From: Marinimicrobium alkaliphilum
Lineage (GTDB): Bacteria; Pseudomonadota; Gammaproteobacteria; Pseudomonadales; Cellvibrionaceae
Length of the DNA: 64,000 bases
Direction: 5' to 3'
NCBI RefSeq assembly: GCF_003259155.1
Contig: NZ_QGMQ01000008.1
Coordinates: 62,001-126,000, forward strand
Shown here: positions 1 to 8,720 of the stretch, piece by piece
Layout of the letters: every line of letters starts with the position of its first letter
Numbering within the stretch: the first letter of the stretch is position 1
Notes under the pieces: generated by a model
The model's input: only the letters and a program-made list of their open reading frames with translations
Database searches by the model: none
Told to the model about the DNA's origin: nothing
Program-made: the position numbers and the translations under genes

Positions 1-96
1 AGGGGTACTGTCACTGCCGCAACCCGACAAGGAATATGCGGCCAGTAGCAAGATCAGCTTGGCGGGTGTCCAGAATGCTTTATACATTATTGTCAT
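1..96 (-). CDS. Lipoprotein, N-terminal fragment (cut by window edge)
   Basis: Reading the minus strand from an ATG at 96 gives 32 codons that run off the window. They encode a short basic start, a hydrophobic stretch (LILLLAAYSL) and a lipobox LSGC followed by GSDS, a typical lipoprotein signal peptide cleaved before Cys. A second in-frame ATG lies at 87. Only the signal peptide is visible, so no function can be given. Confidence 0.6.
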   Translation of the reverse strand, partial: MTIMYKAFWTPAKLILLLAAYSLSGCGSDSTP

Positions 97-166
97 AGCC
101 TGTTGAGTCCTTTTGGTTTTACCCATTGACGGATGATCCAGGGTCACGGCTGTGTCCCTTGAGCGA

Positions 167-445
167 CTACTTGTTACCCCAGATTTTTGCCACTGCCCGG
201 TCGTTTCCAAGCAGTCCGACGATCAATCCGGTCGCGGAGACCAGTCCGAAGATCACAACCGGTGCAAAGTAGCCCACATCGCTGCCCGGTTGGCGGAACC
301 ACAGCACCGCGATCGCCAGCAGCCCAAAGACCGAAGCCAGTATCAACAGCACCTTACGGCCCCAAGGGTTGACGTGGTAGGGGTCGTCACCGCGCTCCAA
401 CGGGTTGAGGATAAAGCCGAAGACATTGCGTAATGCGGATTTCAT
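167..445 (-). CDS. Small two-helix inner-membrane protein, unknown function
   Basis: This 92-residue protein starts MKSALRNVFGFI. It has two clear hydrophobic segments, about residues 31-49 (VLLILASVFGLLAIAVLWF) and 60-80, and ends GNDRAVAKIWGNK. The reading frame stays open much further upstream, but that extension is Arg/Pro/Gln-rich antisense sequence over the regulator gene. The ATG at 445 is the sensible start, in the 117-bp divergent gap with the BTAD regulator. I do not recognise the family, and nothing in the sequence points to a specific role. Confidence 0.6.
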   Translation of the reverse strand: MKSALRNVFGFILNPLERGDDPYHVNPWGRKVLLILASVFGLLAIAVLWFRQPGSDVGYFAPVVIFGLVSATGLIVGLLGNDRAVAKIWGNK

Positions 446-562
446 AGCGGTTCCTGTCCAGTCTGTGTGATCCGTATTGTACGGCGGTACGGCGTCTGTG
501 CCCAGTCGTCTGGCGCAGGGCGAGGGTTTGCGAAACCGTTTGCGCTGTGTTCTCATCGGAGC

Positions 563-2191
563 ATGGACACCAAAATAAAGCCTCGACGACCAGTACAGTC
601 GATCGGGTTGTTGGCCTCCGGCCTGGATGCGGATACGCGCCTGCAGCTGGCCTGTGAAGGACTCCAGGCCAGCTATTGGCATTGGGGTAGTGGGGCCGAT
701 GCCGAGTATGTTTACCGGCTGGTGAGTGACAACCCAGAGTGGCTCGCGCAGGCGTCGGCGCCGGTGCGTTCGCGTTGGGCGTGTCTGGCTAGCCTGTGGC
801 CCGTGCTTTTTGGGGCTCCGCCCGAGCGGCGGGCGGATGCCGAAGCCGAGACTGAGGCGCAGGACTGGGTGGGCGCCGTGGCGCTGCTGGTACGCGCGGT
901 CTGTGCCAGTGAGGGCGCGGCCCTTGAGCGCACCTTGCCGAGCCTGACCCGCGTACTTGGTGAGCCGCCGCCGCTGGGCGAGGCCCTGATCTCCCACTTC
1001 CTGGCGGCCCGCGCCCTGTTCGCGGGGCACTTGTCGCAAGCGCTGGATCACACCCGGCGCGCTCTCGCGGTGTTGCCCGAGCACCCTGACGGACGTTTTC
1101 GAGCGGTGTTGCGGGCGCATCATGCGCGCTTGCTGGCGCGCGCCGGTTACTGGCGACAGGCGCTGTCTGAAGCCAGTCGAGCCCGTCGCGAAGGGCGTGG
1201 TTTTGCCAATCCCCTGTTCGACTTTCAGCTCCACATGATGCTCGCCTGCCTGCCCCTGCAGCGCAACCAGCTTCGCCGTTGCCTGCCTTACGTGCGTCGC
1301 GCTTTTGCCGCTGGCGCGCGCGAGGGCCTGATATTTTCCTATCTGATAGACGACGATGATCTGGCCCAGTTCTGTGCGCTGGCGTTGCGCGAAGAGATCG
1401 AGCCCGACTATACGCGCACGCTGATTCGACAGCGGCAGCTCACCGGCCCCACGCGCAGTGACTTACAGATGGTGTGGCCCTGGCCCTGCAGGCTCTGGGT
1501 GCTTGGACGCTTTGATGTGGAGGTGTCTGGGGAGCGGCTTGGGCGCCTGTCGCAACCACAGTTGCGCGCGCTCTTGTCAGAGCTTGTGTTGGCCGGACCT
1601 CAGGGCATGCCCCAGGTGCAATTGGCGTCCCGTCTGTGGCCGGACAGTGCCCCTGACAAGGCGCTCAACTGTCTGCATGTGACGATCCATCGGGCGCGGG
1701 ACTTCCTGCAGGTTCCGGATGCCATCGCCGTGGACGGGGGCCTCGTGACGCTCGTGGCGGAACACCTCTGGGTCGATGCCTGGGCGTTGACGGAGCTAGC
1801 CGTGCAGCGCAAGCACCTCTCTCTGCCGGTCCTGCGTCAGGCCGTCGACCTGTTTCGCGGGCAGGCACAATTTGTCGCCGCCGATGAACTGCAGGCCGAG
1901 ATCTATCAGGAATCGCTGAACGTGGCTTTTCGAGACCTGGTGCTCTCGCTGGGGGATGCGTTAGTGCGCCGGGATGTTGACGATGCGGTCAGTTGTTACC
2001 GGCACGCGCAACGTTTCCTGCCTCTGGATGAGCGCTTGTGGGCCGGCCGTCTGGAAACGGAAGCTCTGCTGGACAACCCCCGCATGCTCGCACTCAGTTT
2101 TCGCCAGTTGGAAAAGGCCTATCAGCGGGATCTCGATATGTTGCCCCCGAGTCGGCTGCTCAGCGTTTATAAGACGTTGCGAGGTGATTGA
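563..2191 (+). CDS. BTAD/SARP-like transcriptional regulator with TPR-like repeats
   Basis: A 542-residue predicted cytoplasmic regulator. The N-terminal 300 residues are helical and Arg/Ala/Leu-rich with TPR-like pairs (for example HLSQALDHTRRALAVLPEHP). A winged-helix DNA-binding domain follows at about residues 310-390 (LWVLGRFDVEV... LASRLWPDSAPDKALNCLHVTIHRAR). The C-terminal 150 residues read as a bacterial transcriptional activation domain (ALVRRDVDDAVSCYRHAQRFLPLDERLWAGRLE). No ATPase or receiver domain is visible. The frame is open from 467, but those 32 codons look non-coding, so the ATG at 563 (MDTKIKPRR) is chosen. The FG-GAP lipoprotein starts 92 bp downstream on the same strand and is a plausible target; this is inference from position. 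Confidence 0.7.
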   Translation: MDTKIKPRRPVQSIGLLASGLDADTRLQLACEGLQASYWHWGSGADAEYVYRLVSDNPEWLAQASAPVRSRWACLASLWPVLFGAPPERRADAEAETEAQDWVGAVALLVRAVCASEGAALERTLPSLTRVLGEPPPLGEALISHFLAARALFAGHLSQALDHTRRALAVLPEHPDGRFRAVLRAHHARLLARAGYWRQALSEASRARREGRGFANPLFDFQLHMMLACLPLQRNQLRRCLPYVRRAFAAGAREGLIFSYLIDDDDLAQFCALALREEIEPDYTRTLIRQRQLTGPTRSDLQMVWPWPCRLWVLGRFDVEVSGERLGRLSQPQLRALLSELVLAGPQGMPQVQLASRLWPDSAPDKALNCLHVTIHRARDFLQVPDAIAVDGGLVTLVAEHLWVDAWALTELAVQRKHLSLPVLRQAVDLFRGQAQFVAADELQAEIYQESLNVAFRDLVLSLGDALVRRDVDDAVSCYRHAQRFLPLDERLWAGRLETEALLDNPRMLALSFRQLEKAYQRDLDMLPPSRLLSVYKTLRGD

Positions 2192-2283
2192 TGGGAGCGA
2201 TGTAAGTGATCTGTAAGTGCGCTGAGGACAATGGGCCGGGACGTAGAAAAAATACCCATGACTGCCAAAAGGATTGATGCGCT

Positions 2284-5200
2284 ATGTTATCCGCACTCCG
2301 CACCTGGACTCTTCGCTCCCTGCTATTGATACCCTTCACACTTATCGCCTGCGGCGGCTCTGGCGGCGACGACCCGGGTGGCCCGCCGGGTGGGAATGGC
2401 GACCAGCCCCCGGCAAACGGCAATGGGAACGGAAACGGAAACGGGAACGGCAACGGCAATGCAAACGGCAACGGCGATCCTGAGCCGCCCGTTGATGACC
2501 CTACCGGCCCGGCGGCCATCTTTGACGCGGCCGAGCACTTGGATTACGTCACGCATTACTCGGGTGAAACCGACTGGGCCACGCCCAATGCGTCGGGCAG
2601 TGAACACGTTCGTTTGGTGGATACGGCGCAACTGGGGGGCGCGCTGCTGGTTGCGCCCTATGTGATGGCGAATGATGCCTTGCAGGCCCACGCCGATGTG
2701 CCCGGCGATCTGCTGGCGTTTCTGGATGTGCGCGACTGCGCTACCGGGGATGAGCGCGCGGCGCAGGCACCCTCGACGTCACCGAGCGACTGCGTGCGCG
2801 TGCCCAATGCGGACAACAGTGAGGTGGAGTTTTCCGGGCAAATGGACTGGCAGGCGGGCGAGGATTCACCCTTCGATGCGGTGGTTGAACTCTCCAGTAT
2901 CAATCTGCTTTGGCGCGATCAGGCCTTCGAGTTGAGCGGTGCGGTCGGCCTGGATGCGACCATGAACAACCTGTATATGGCCGTCGACATCATCCATAAC
3001 GAAACCGATACCCGCTACCGTTACTGGGCGGTGCACAACTATTCCCTGTCGGCGGAACAGCCCCAGATCAATCTGATCAGCTTCCACCCGGCACTGGGTG
3101 CGGTGGCGCATATGGGTGAAAGTGCCTATGTGGAAGTCAGTGAATGCGCCGCCGGTGGGTTTGACGCCGATGGCGGTGCTCTGATGAGTGGCAGCGCCGC
3201 CGGCGATGCTGACGCGAACCTCTACTATGCCAATGTCGCCTGCGATGTGTTTACGTTCGAGCACACCCTGAGTCGCGCTGTGGACGATGAGCCGGTCGCG
3301 CCGCGTCTGTACGCCGCCTTTGCCAGTCTGGGCATCGACTTTGGTGTTCAGGTGGATGATTGGGCGCTTGATGCCGGGCACCAGTTGGGCGGCACCTCGG
3401 ACACGCAGTTGCTTGAGCCCGAGGTCGTGGATGTGGCGCTGGTGGGCACCAATCGCGATGGCGATCAGTGGACCCAATACGAAATAGCGCTGAGTTATGA
3501 CCTCTCCGATCTGCCCGGCGAGGTGGTCAATGGCGGCCTGCTGGCCGCCCAATGGCACAGTTCCCAGGTCGGCGGGGACGGCCACCAGGGCAATATCGTT
3601 CGGGCGGTGATGACCGAGTGGGACGGCGAGCCGGCGGACAGCAATTTTGTGGGCAACGAGACTCAGGGCTACGACGCCATTGATATTGTTTCGGGCCGAA
3701 TGGATCAGCCCTGGTGGGCATTCAATGCGGGTGAGATGGTTGAGCTTGCACTCGCCCAGGGTCGTTCCCACTTGCAGGTGGTGGTGACCTCGACATTTAT
3801 TATTGAGCCGGAAGAGGGCGAGCTGGCAAAAAGCTTCTGCCTGGCGACCGGTAGTGACTGTCCTGCGTCTCTGATTCCCGCGATCAGTATCGCTTATCAA
3901 AGCGATCTTCCCTCCGACGATGAGCCCGGTACGCTCACCGGTTTTAGCCTGACGCCTGAGCCGATCAAAACGCTGGCTTTCAGTTGGGACAGCGGTAGCG
4001 GCGCGACCGAGTACCGCCTGTGGGAGCAGGCCAGTCCGGAGGCAGACTACCAGCAGGTGGCCACCATTGCGGGCGGCGAAACCGCACACGGCCATGAAGT
4101 CTACCTGCCCGAGCGTCTGGCGGCCCGCTATAAGTTGGAAGCCTGTACCAGCGGCGGCTGTGTGGAGTCTGAAGAACTGGCTGTCGACAGCGATGAGCTG
4201 GCGCTAGCCGCGGGCTTCGTCAAAGCCTCGAACTCGGTTAACCAATTGGAGTTCGGTTTTTCCGTGGCACTTTCTGCCGACGGCCAGTTGATGGCGGTCG
4301 GCGCGCGTCGGGGCGTTGCCGAGGGCGGCGGTTCGATCTATGTCTTTGAACGTGACGCCGATGGCGAGTGGGTGGAGCTGACGCAATTCTGGCCCGATGA
4401 TCCTACGGAAGCCCTTGTCTTTGGCATGTCTATCGCGTTGTCGGCCGATGGCTCTACCATTGCGGCAGGTGCCAACGGGGGCAACAATCATGAGGGCCGC
4501 GCTTACGTATTTGAGCGCGAGGGAAATACCTGGGTGGAGCAGGCCAGCTTTACCACCAATGCCGAGCTGGACGGTGACCAGCAGAGTGATTGGTTTGGAA
4601 CTGATGTCGCTCTCTCTGGGGATGGTGACATTCTGGCGGTGGGTGCCAATCACAATTTCGCGGAAGAGAGCGTGTACATCTACAACCGCAGTGGCGCAAC
4701 CTGGAGTAAGGTCCAGCGGCTGACCGTCGAGGAGGGCCGAAACAACGACAGTTTTGGTGTGCATCTTGAGATGGCGGTTGATGGCAGCATGCTGCTGGTG
4801 GGTGCCGTCTTGCAGCCGTACGGCAGCCCGAATCCGGATCCCGATGAGAACAGCGGCGCCGTTTACGTCTTTACCAATGACGGTACCTGGTCGTTGCTAC
4901 AGCGGTTGAAACCCTCTGGCCTTGAGCAGGGCGACTTTTTCGGCAGGCAAATTGCGCTGGCTCATGATGGCCTCACCCTGGCTGTCACGGCGACAGGCGA
5001 TGGTCAAGAGGAGGTCAACTCCGGTGCGGTATACCTGTACAGCCGCGGGGACTCAGGCAGCGCCTGGCAGTTCGCCGAGAAGGTCAAGGCCGACCCGGTA
5101 AAGCCCTACGTTCAGATGGGCGATGCTGTGGCGTTATCGGCCGATGGCAGCCGCATGGCCGTTGGTTCACGGCGCGACAGTAGCGCGGCTGAATGGATTG

Positions 5201-5466
5201 GCGGGGACCCGGAAGCGTCCGGGGTGGGCAGCAACGGCGCGGTCCACCTGTTCGAGCGAGAAGGAGGGCAGTGGCAACAAACCGCGTTTGTGAAACCACC
5301 CCACAATCCACAACGTTCCATTTACTTTGGCAGTGGTGTGGCCCTGTCGGTCGATGGAAAAACCCTGGCAGTCACCGCACCGCAGCATGACAGCGACGCC
5401 TCAGGTATCGGGGGTGATCAGGAGGACAGTAGTGGAACGCGCCAGGGCGCCGTATTTCTTTACTGA
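2284..5466 (+). CDS. Large lipoprotein with NG-repeat linker, FN3-like segment and 7 FG-GAP-type repeats
   Basis: 1060 residues. A signal peptide ends in lipobox LIAC (Cys about 20), followed by a Gly/Asp-rich tether and an Asn-Gly repeat (about residues 45-64). Residues about 80-540 are an acidic domain I do not recognise, with paired Cys. Residues about 555-635 look like a fibronectin-III-type segment (LTGFSLTPEPIKTLAFSWDS). The C-terminal 420 residues hold seven copies of a motif of the form FGxxVALSxDGxxLAVGA, spaced 50-65 residues. That fits a seven-bladed FG-GAP/integrin-alpha-like propeller. It is predicted to be anchored in the outer membrane, perhaps surface exposed. Function is unknown; adhesion or ligand binding is the usual role of such propellers. 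Confidence 0.75.
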   Translation: MLSALRTWTLRSLLLIPFTLIACGGSGGDDPGGPPGGNGDQPPANGNGNGNGNGNGNGNANGNGDPEPPVDDPTGPAAIFDAAEHLDYVTHYSGETDWATPNASGSEHVRLVDTAQLGGALLVAPYVMANDALQAHADVPGDLLAFLDVRDCATGDERAAQAPSTSPSDCVRVPNADNSEVEFSGQMDWQAGEDSPFDAVVELSSINLLWRDQAFELSGAVGLDATMNNLYMAVDIIHNETDTRYRYWAVHNYSLSAEQPQINLISFHPALGAVAHMGESAYVEVSECAAGGFDADGGALMSGSAAGDADANLYYANVACDVFTFEHTLSRAVDDEPVAPRLYAAFASLGIDFGVQVDDWALDAGHQLGGTSDTQLLEPEVVDVALVGTNRDGDQWTQYEIALSYDLSDLPGEVVNGGLLAAQWHSSQVGGDGHQGNIVRAVMTEWDGEPADSNFVGNETQGYDAIDIVSGRMDQPWWAFNAGEMVELALAQGRSHLQVVVTSTFIIEPEEGELAKSFCLATGSDCPASLIPAISIAYQSDLPSDDEPGTLTGFSLTPEPIKTLAFSWDSGSGATEYRLWEQASPEADYQQVATIAGGETAHGHEVYLPERLAARYKLEACTSGGCVESEELAVDSDELALAAGFVKASNSVNQLEFGFSVALSADGQLMAVGARRGVAEGGGSIYVFERDADGEWVELTQFWPDDPTEALVFGMSIALSADGSTIAAGANGGNNHEGRAYVFEREGNTWVEQASFTTNAELDGDQQSDWFGTDVALSGDGDILAVGANHNFAEESVYIYNRSGATWSKVQRLTVEEGRNNDSFGVHLEMAVDGSMLLVGAVLQPYGSPNPDPDENSGAVYVFTNDGTWSLLQRLKPSGLEQGDFFGRQIALAHDGLTLAVTATGDGQEEVNSGAVYLYSRGDSGSAWQFAEKVKADPVKPYVQMGDAVALSADGSRMAVGSRRDSSAAEWIGGDPEASGVGSNGAVHLFEREGGQWQQTAFVKPPHNPQRSIYFGSGVALSVDGKTLAVTAPQHDSDASGIGGDQEDSSGTRQGAVFLY
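2416..2475 (+). repeat. In-frame GGNAAY hexanucleotide tandem repeat (Asn-Gly linker)
   Basis: About ten imperfect copies of a six-base unit (aac/aat alternating with ggn) encode an Asn-Gly repeat directly after the lipobox tether of the 1060-residue lipoprotein. Third-position variation shows the repeat is not freshly expanded. Loss or gain of a unit would keep frame and change only linker length. Confidence 0.85.
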
Positions 5467-5482
5467 ACTCAGTGTCGGTCTG

Positions 5483-5504
5483 GCCGGGGCGTTAAAACCC
5501 CGGC
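5483..5504 (+). terminator. Weak hairpin after the FG-GAP lipoprotein gene
   Basis: GCCGGGG (5483-5489) pairs with CCCCGGC (5498-5504) across a GC/TTAAAA loop, 17 bp past the stop codon. No U-tract follows, so if it terminates transcription it is not a classical intrinsic terminator. Confidence 0.3.
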
Positions 5505-5570
5505 AGATCTGGCGCGCCTTTGCTATCGTATCCTTACAGGGCCTCAACCTTTCCACCACAGGATACGATC

Positions 5571-6110
5571 ATGAAAACGCTCACCACCACCTTTTTACTG
5601 TCTCTTCTGGGGGCCTCGGCAGCCCTTCATGCTGATCAGTGCCCCGAACATCTGCAGGGCGAGTATCGCCAATTGCACGCCACCGAATCGGTCGACCTGT
5701 GTGAGCTGATGGCCGGGCGCACGGCACTGGTGGTCAATACCGCCAGCCACTGCGGGTTCACCCCCCAGTTTGAAGCCCTGGAGCGGGTTCACCAGCAGTA
5801 CAAGGATCAAGGCCTGGTGGTGATCGGCTTTGCCAGTAACGACTTCCGCCAGGAAGCCGCGACGGAAGAAGAGGCCGCCACCGTCTGCTACGAAAACTTC
5901 GGTGTGACCTTCACCATGGTGGCGCCGACCGGCGTCACTGGCGACGAGGCCAACCCGCTGTTTCGCGAGCTGGCCAACCAAAGCGAAGCCCCGGGCTGGA
6001 ACTTCAACAAGTACCTGGTCAACGCCGAGGGCAACGTGGTGCAGCATTTCGGCAGCCGGGTGACGCCGGACTCTGCTGAGGTGACCGACCGGATTGATCC
6101 GTTGCTCTGA
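5571..6110 (+). CDS. Exported glutathione peroxidase-family protein
   Basis: 179 residues. A cleavable signal peptide (MKTLTTTFLLSLLGASAALHA) is followed by a GPx thioredoxin-like domain that would reduce peroxides in the periplasm. The peroxidatic Cys is Cys61 in NTASHCGFTPQ. The Trp/Asn motif WNFNKYLV is present. The segment that is FPCNQF in many GPx proteins is FASNDF here, so Asp replaces the tetrad Gln, as in a PSNDFG-type subgroup I recall in bacteria. The frame opens at 5520, but the ATG at 5571 begins the signal peptide and is chosen. Oxidant source and electron donor are unknown. Confidence 0.85.
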   Translation: MKTLTTTFLLSLLGASAALHADQCPEHLQGEYRQLHATESVDLCELMAGRTALVVNTASHCGFTPQFEALERVHQQYKDQGLVVIGFASNDFRQEAATEEEAATVCYENFGVTFTMVAPTGVTGDEANPLFRELANQSEAPGWNFNKYLVNAEGNVVQHFGSRVTPDSAEVTDRIDPLL

Positions 6111-6228
6111 GTTAGCAGTCCCATCACCCCCCGCCCATAGTCGGCGCGCGGTCAGCCCCACTGACCCGTGCTGACAGGTGGCATTGGCATCATATCCCCC
6201 TAAGCATTCATGCATTGACGATTCCCTG

Positions 6229-6257
6229 TTGACAGGGGAGCAAGGCTACTTTACGAT
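6229..6257 (+). promoter_or_regulatory. Sigma-70-type promoter of nagK-nagP
   Basis: A perfect -35 TTGACA (6229-6234), a 17-bp spacer and a -10 TACGAT (6252-6257) lie 74 bp before the nagK ATG. The 14-bp palindrome begins 3 bp after the -10, so a bound repressor would cover the transcription start. Confidence 0.7.
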
Positions 6258-6260
6258 TTG

Positions 6261-6274
6261 AGACAACGTTGTCT
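6261..6274. promoter_or_regulatory. NagR (LacI-type) operator, copy 1
   Basis: AGACAACGTTGTCT is a perfect 14-bp palindrome with a central CG, the form typical of LacI-family operators. Identical copies sit at 12028-12041 and 13426-13439, all upstream of GlcNAc genes and flanking the LacI-family gene at 12093-13124. Confidence 0.85.
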
Positions 6275-6330
6275 AGCGGGCATGTGACTGTCCCTGTCAG
6301 TCGCCGAGTATGCCCATAGAAGGAAAAGAT

Positions 6331-7245
6331 ATGTCGAACAAGTCAGTCAATGCGCCGCTGTTTCTGGGTGTCGACGGAGGCGGTACCAAGTGTCGGGCCT
6401 GTCTATCCGACGCCCGGGGCACCCGGCTCGGGGTGGGGAACTCCGGCCCGGCCAACGCGAATCAGGCGCTCCAACAGGCCAAGGACAATATTGTCCTGGC
6501 GGCGAAAGATGCCCTGAAGGATGCCGGCCTACCCCCGTCGCTGCTCGGTGAACTGGTGGTGGGTCTGGGGCTGGCGGGGGTCAACTTGCCCAGCGTGCAC
6601 CGAGCGATGACGGAGTGGGAGCACCCGTTTGCCAGTCTGCACGTTGCCACCGATCTGCACATCGCCTGCCTGGGCGCCCACGGGCGTGATGAGGGCGCGG
6701 TGATCATCATCGGTACCGGCTCCTGTGGCTACGCCCGTGTCGATGGACAAGAGGTGATGTTGGGCGGCCATGGCTTTCCGCTGGGCGATAAGGCCAGCGG
6801 CGCCTGGATGGGGCTGGAAGTCGTCAAAGCCGTGCTTCTGGCGCACGACGGACTGGGGCCGGACACGGCTTTGCGTCCCGCCGTTGAGGCGGCTGTGCAG
6901 GTCAATGGGGTTGCTCTGGCGGAAAAAATGGCTAAAGGCAGCCCGCGCGATTACGCCCAGTTTGCGCCCATGATTTTTACGGCAGCGGATCAGGGCGATG
7001 CCCTGGCCCGACGCATCCTGATCGAGGGTGCGGAATACATCAGCGCGCTGGCGCGCAAGCTGCTCGAACGCAAACCGGGGCGGCTGTCGATTCTGGGCGG
7101 CGCGGCCGAACCCATGCGTCCCTGGCTGGATGCCGATGTGGTCGCACAGCTGTCGGTTCCAGAGGGAACGCCGGAGGAGGGCGCCGCGCTCCTGGCACGG
7201 CTTAATAGCGAATTACCCAAGACCGGCGATCCTGCCGCCGGATAG
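6331..7245 (+). CDS. nagK: N-acetylglucosamine kinase, BadF/BadG/BcrA/BcrD ATPase family
   Basis: 304 residues. It is predicted to phosphorylate cytoplasmic GlcNAc to GlcNAc-6-P with ATP, which is needed because the neighbouring importer NagP does not phosphorylate. The N-terminal phosphate-binding motif GVDGGGTKCRA, the IIGTGSCG loop in the middle and a C-terminal ILGGAAEPM adenosine motif fit the BadF-type ASKHA fold. An ATG also exists at 6310, but AAGGAAAAGAT lies just before the ATG at 6331, so that start is used. It is the first gene of nagK-nagP, 46 bp ahead of nagP, behind the TTGACA/TACGAT promoter and NagR operator. Glucosamine kinase activity is the main alternative. Confidence 0.85.
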   Translation: MSNKSVNAPLFLGVDGGGTKCRACLSDARGTRLGVGNSGPANANQALQQAKDNIVLAAKDALKDAGLPPSLLGELVVGLGLAGVNLPSVHRAMTEWEHPFASLHVATDLHIACLGAHGRDEGAVIIIGTGSCGYARVDGQEVMLGGHGFPLGDKASGAWMGLEVVKAVLLAHDGLGPDTALRPAVEAAVQVNGVALAEKMAKGSPRDYAQFAPMIFTAADQGDALARRILIEGAEYISALARKLLERKPGRLSILGGAAEPMRPWLDADVVAQLSVPEGTPEEGAALLARLNSELPKTGDPAAG

Positions 7246-7291
7246 CATTTTTTCTGTCGATATCGGCCATAACCTATAGTGAGTAACGATT

Positions 7292-8620
7292 ATGACAACC
7301 TCTACGCCGACTGAGCACACACAGCGCAGTGCGCTGACCCCGATGGTCATTATCGGGATATTGTTTTTCGTCTTCGGGTTTGTGACCTGGCTCAATGGCG
7401 CCCTGATTCCGTTCTTGCAAATTGTCTGTGACCTCAATGAGTTTCAGGCATTGTTCGTGACCTTTGCGTTCTATATTGCCTACACGGTGATGGCGTTGCC
7501 TTCGGCTCTGATCTTGCGGCGCACCGGTTACAAGCGCGGTATGGTGATCGGTCTGGGCATTATGGCCGTGGGCTCACTGGTGTTTATCCCGGCGGCGCAA
7601 ACCACGCACTATGCAATTTTCCTGATTGGCCTGTTTGTTCTGGGTACCGGTTTGACCATTCTGCAAACTGCGGCCAACCCCTATGTCGTTTGTATCGGTC
7701 CGCGCGAAAGTGCCGCCATGCGTATCAGCATTATGGGTTTGCTCAACAAGGGTGCGGGTATCGTAGCGCCGGTGGCGTTCACCGCCTGGGTATTGACCGG
7801 CATGGATCGCTTTGAGGAAAGCGCGTTGGTGGCGTTGACGGCTGACGAACGCGCCGCACGCCTGGCCGAACTCTCCAATCGACTGGTCGAGCCCTACATC
7901 TATATGGCCATCGCACTGGTGGTGCTAGCGCTTTTTGTTCACTTTTCCGCGTTACCCGAACTCAATGTCGATGCCGACAATGAAGACGATGACGAGGTGG
8001 CTGATAAGTGGGGCATCCTGAAATACCCACAAGCGGTGCTGGGTGCGATTGCGCTCTTTATGTATGTCGGCGTTGAAGTGATCGCGGGCGATACCATCGG
8101 ACTTTATGGTCGCCTGGAAGGTGTCAGTCATTTCGGCTCGCTCACCGCCTATACGATGGCCTTTATGGTGATCGGGTATCTTGCCGGTATCGCATTGATT
8201 CCTCGCTACCTGAGTCAGTCGAAAGCGTTGATCGGTTCGGCGTTTCTGGGGGTGTTGTTTACTGCCGGCGTGCTATTCGGTTCGTCGGAAAGTCATGCCA
8301 TATCCCTGATGCTTTTCGGTTGGATGGGCATCCCCACCGTGCCCGATACGGTGGCCTTCCTGGCATTGCTTGGCTTGGCTAACGCCTTGTGCTGGCCCGC
8401 GATCTGGCCGCTGTCGCTCCAGGATTTGGGCAAGTACACCAGTGTTGGTTCGGCGTTACTGATCATGGGTATTGCCGGTGGTGCGCTGATTCCGTTGGTC
8501 TTTGGTTACTTCGCTGAAACCTTCACTACGCGGTCGGCCTATCTTGTGATGTTACCGTGCTATGCCTATATTCTTTTCTATGCGTTCAAAGGCCACAAGA
8601 TGCGCACGTGGAGCCGGTAA
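7292..8620 (+). CDS. nagP: GlcNAc/H+ or Na+ symporter, NagP/FucP-type MFS
   Basis: 442 residues with about 12 hydrophobic helices and the FucP/glucose-galactose transporter signature near the N-terminus (FGFVTWLNGALIPFLQ), followed by LPSALILRRTGYKRGMVIGL in helices 2-3. A charged cytoplasmic loop (DADNEDDDEVADKW, about residue 230) separates the two halves. NagP proteins import GlcNAc released by periplasmic hexosaminidases. It is co-directional with nagK, with a strong intrinsic terminator 48 bp after its stop. The operon and the NagR operator support GlcNAc rather than fucose or glucose as substrate. Confidence 0.9.
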   Translation: MTTSTPTEHTQRSALTPMVIIGILFFVFGFVTWLNGALIPFLQIVCDLNEFQALFVTFAFYIAYTVMALPSALILRRTGYKRGMVIGLGIMAVGSLVFIPAAQTTHYAIFLIGLFVLGTGLTILQTAANPYVVCIGPRESAAMRISIMGLLNKGAGIVAPVAFTAWVLTGMDRFEESALVALTADERAARLAELSNRLVEPYIYMAIALVVLALFVHFSALPELNVDADNEDDDEVADKWGILKYPQAVLGAIALFMYVGVEVIAGDTIGLYGRLEGVSHFGSLTAYTMAFMVIGYLAGIALIPRYLSQSKALIGSAFLGVLFTAGVLFGSSESHAISLMLFGWMGIPTVPDTVAFLALLGLANALCWPAIWPLSLQDLGKYTSVGSALLIMGIAGGALIPLVFGYFAETFTTRSAYLVMLPCYAYILFYAFKGHKMRTWSR

Positions 8621-8668
8621 ACAGTTTCCTCTAGGGTAGCGTAGCGGTGTCTCTCTCGCGCTCTCTTT

Positions 8669-8697
8669 GGCCGGTGTTAACGCACCGGCCTTTTTTT
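8669..8697 (+). terminator. Intrinsic terminator between nagP and nagX
   Basis: GGCCGGTG (8669-8676) pairs with CACCGGCC (8683-8690) around a TTAACG loop and is followed by seven T residues (8691-8697). It ends only 23 bp before the nagX ATG. nagX would therefore be expressed by partial read-through or from a promoter hidden in the stem region. Confidence 0.85.
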
Positions 8698-8720
8698 GTT
8701 GAAATGCTTGGAAGAGCCAG

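Noticed and set aside
446-1234. Upstream extension of the small membrane protein into a 355-residue ORF
   Set aside because: The extra part is Arg/Gln/Pro-rich antisense sequence over the BTAD regulator; the plausible protein starts at 445.
2866-4095. 409-residue minus-strand ORF
   Set aside because: It lies wholly antisense to the FG-GAP lipoprotein, has no family motifs and no ribosome-binding site; an effect of high GC.
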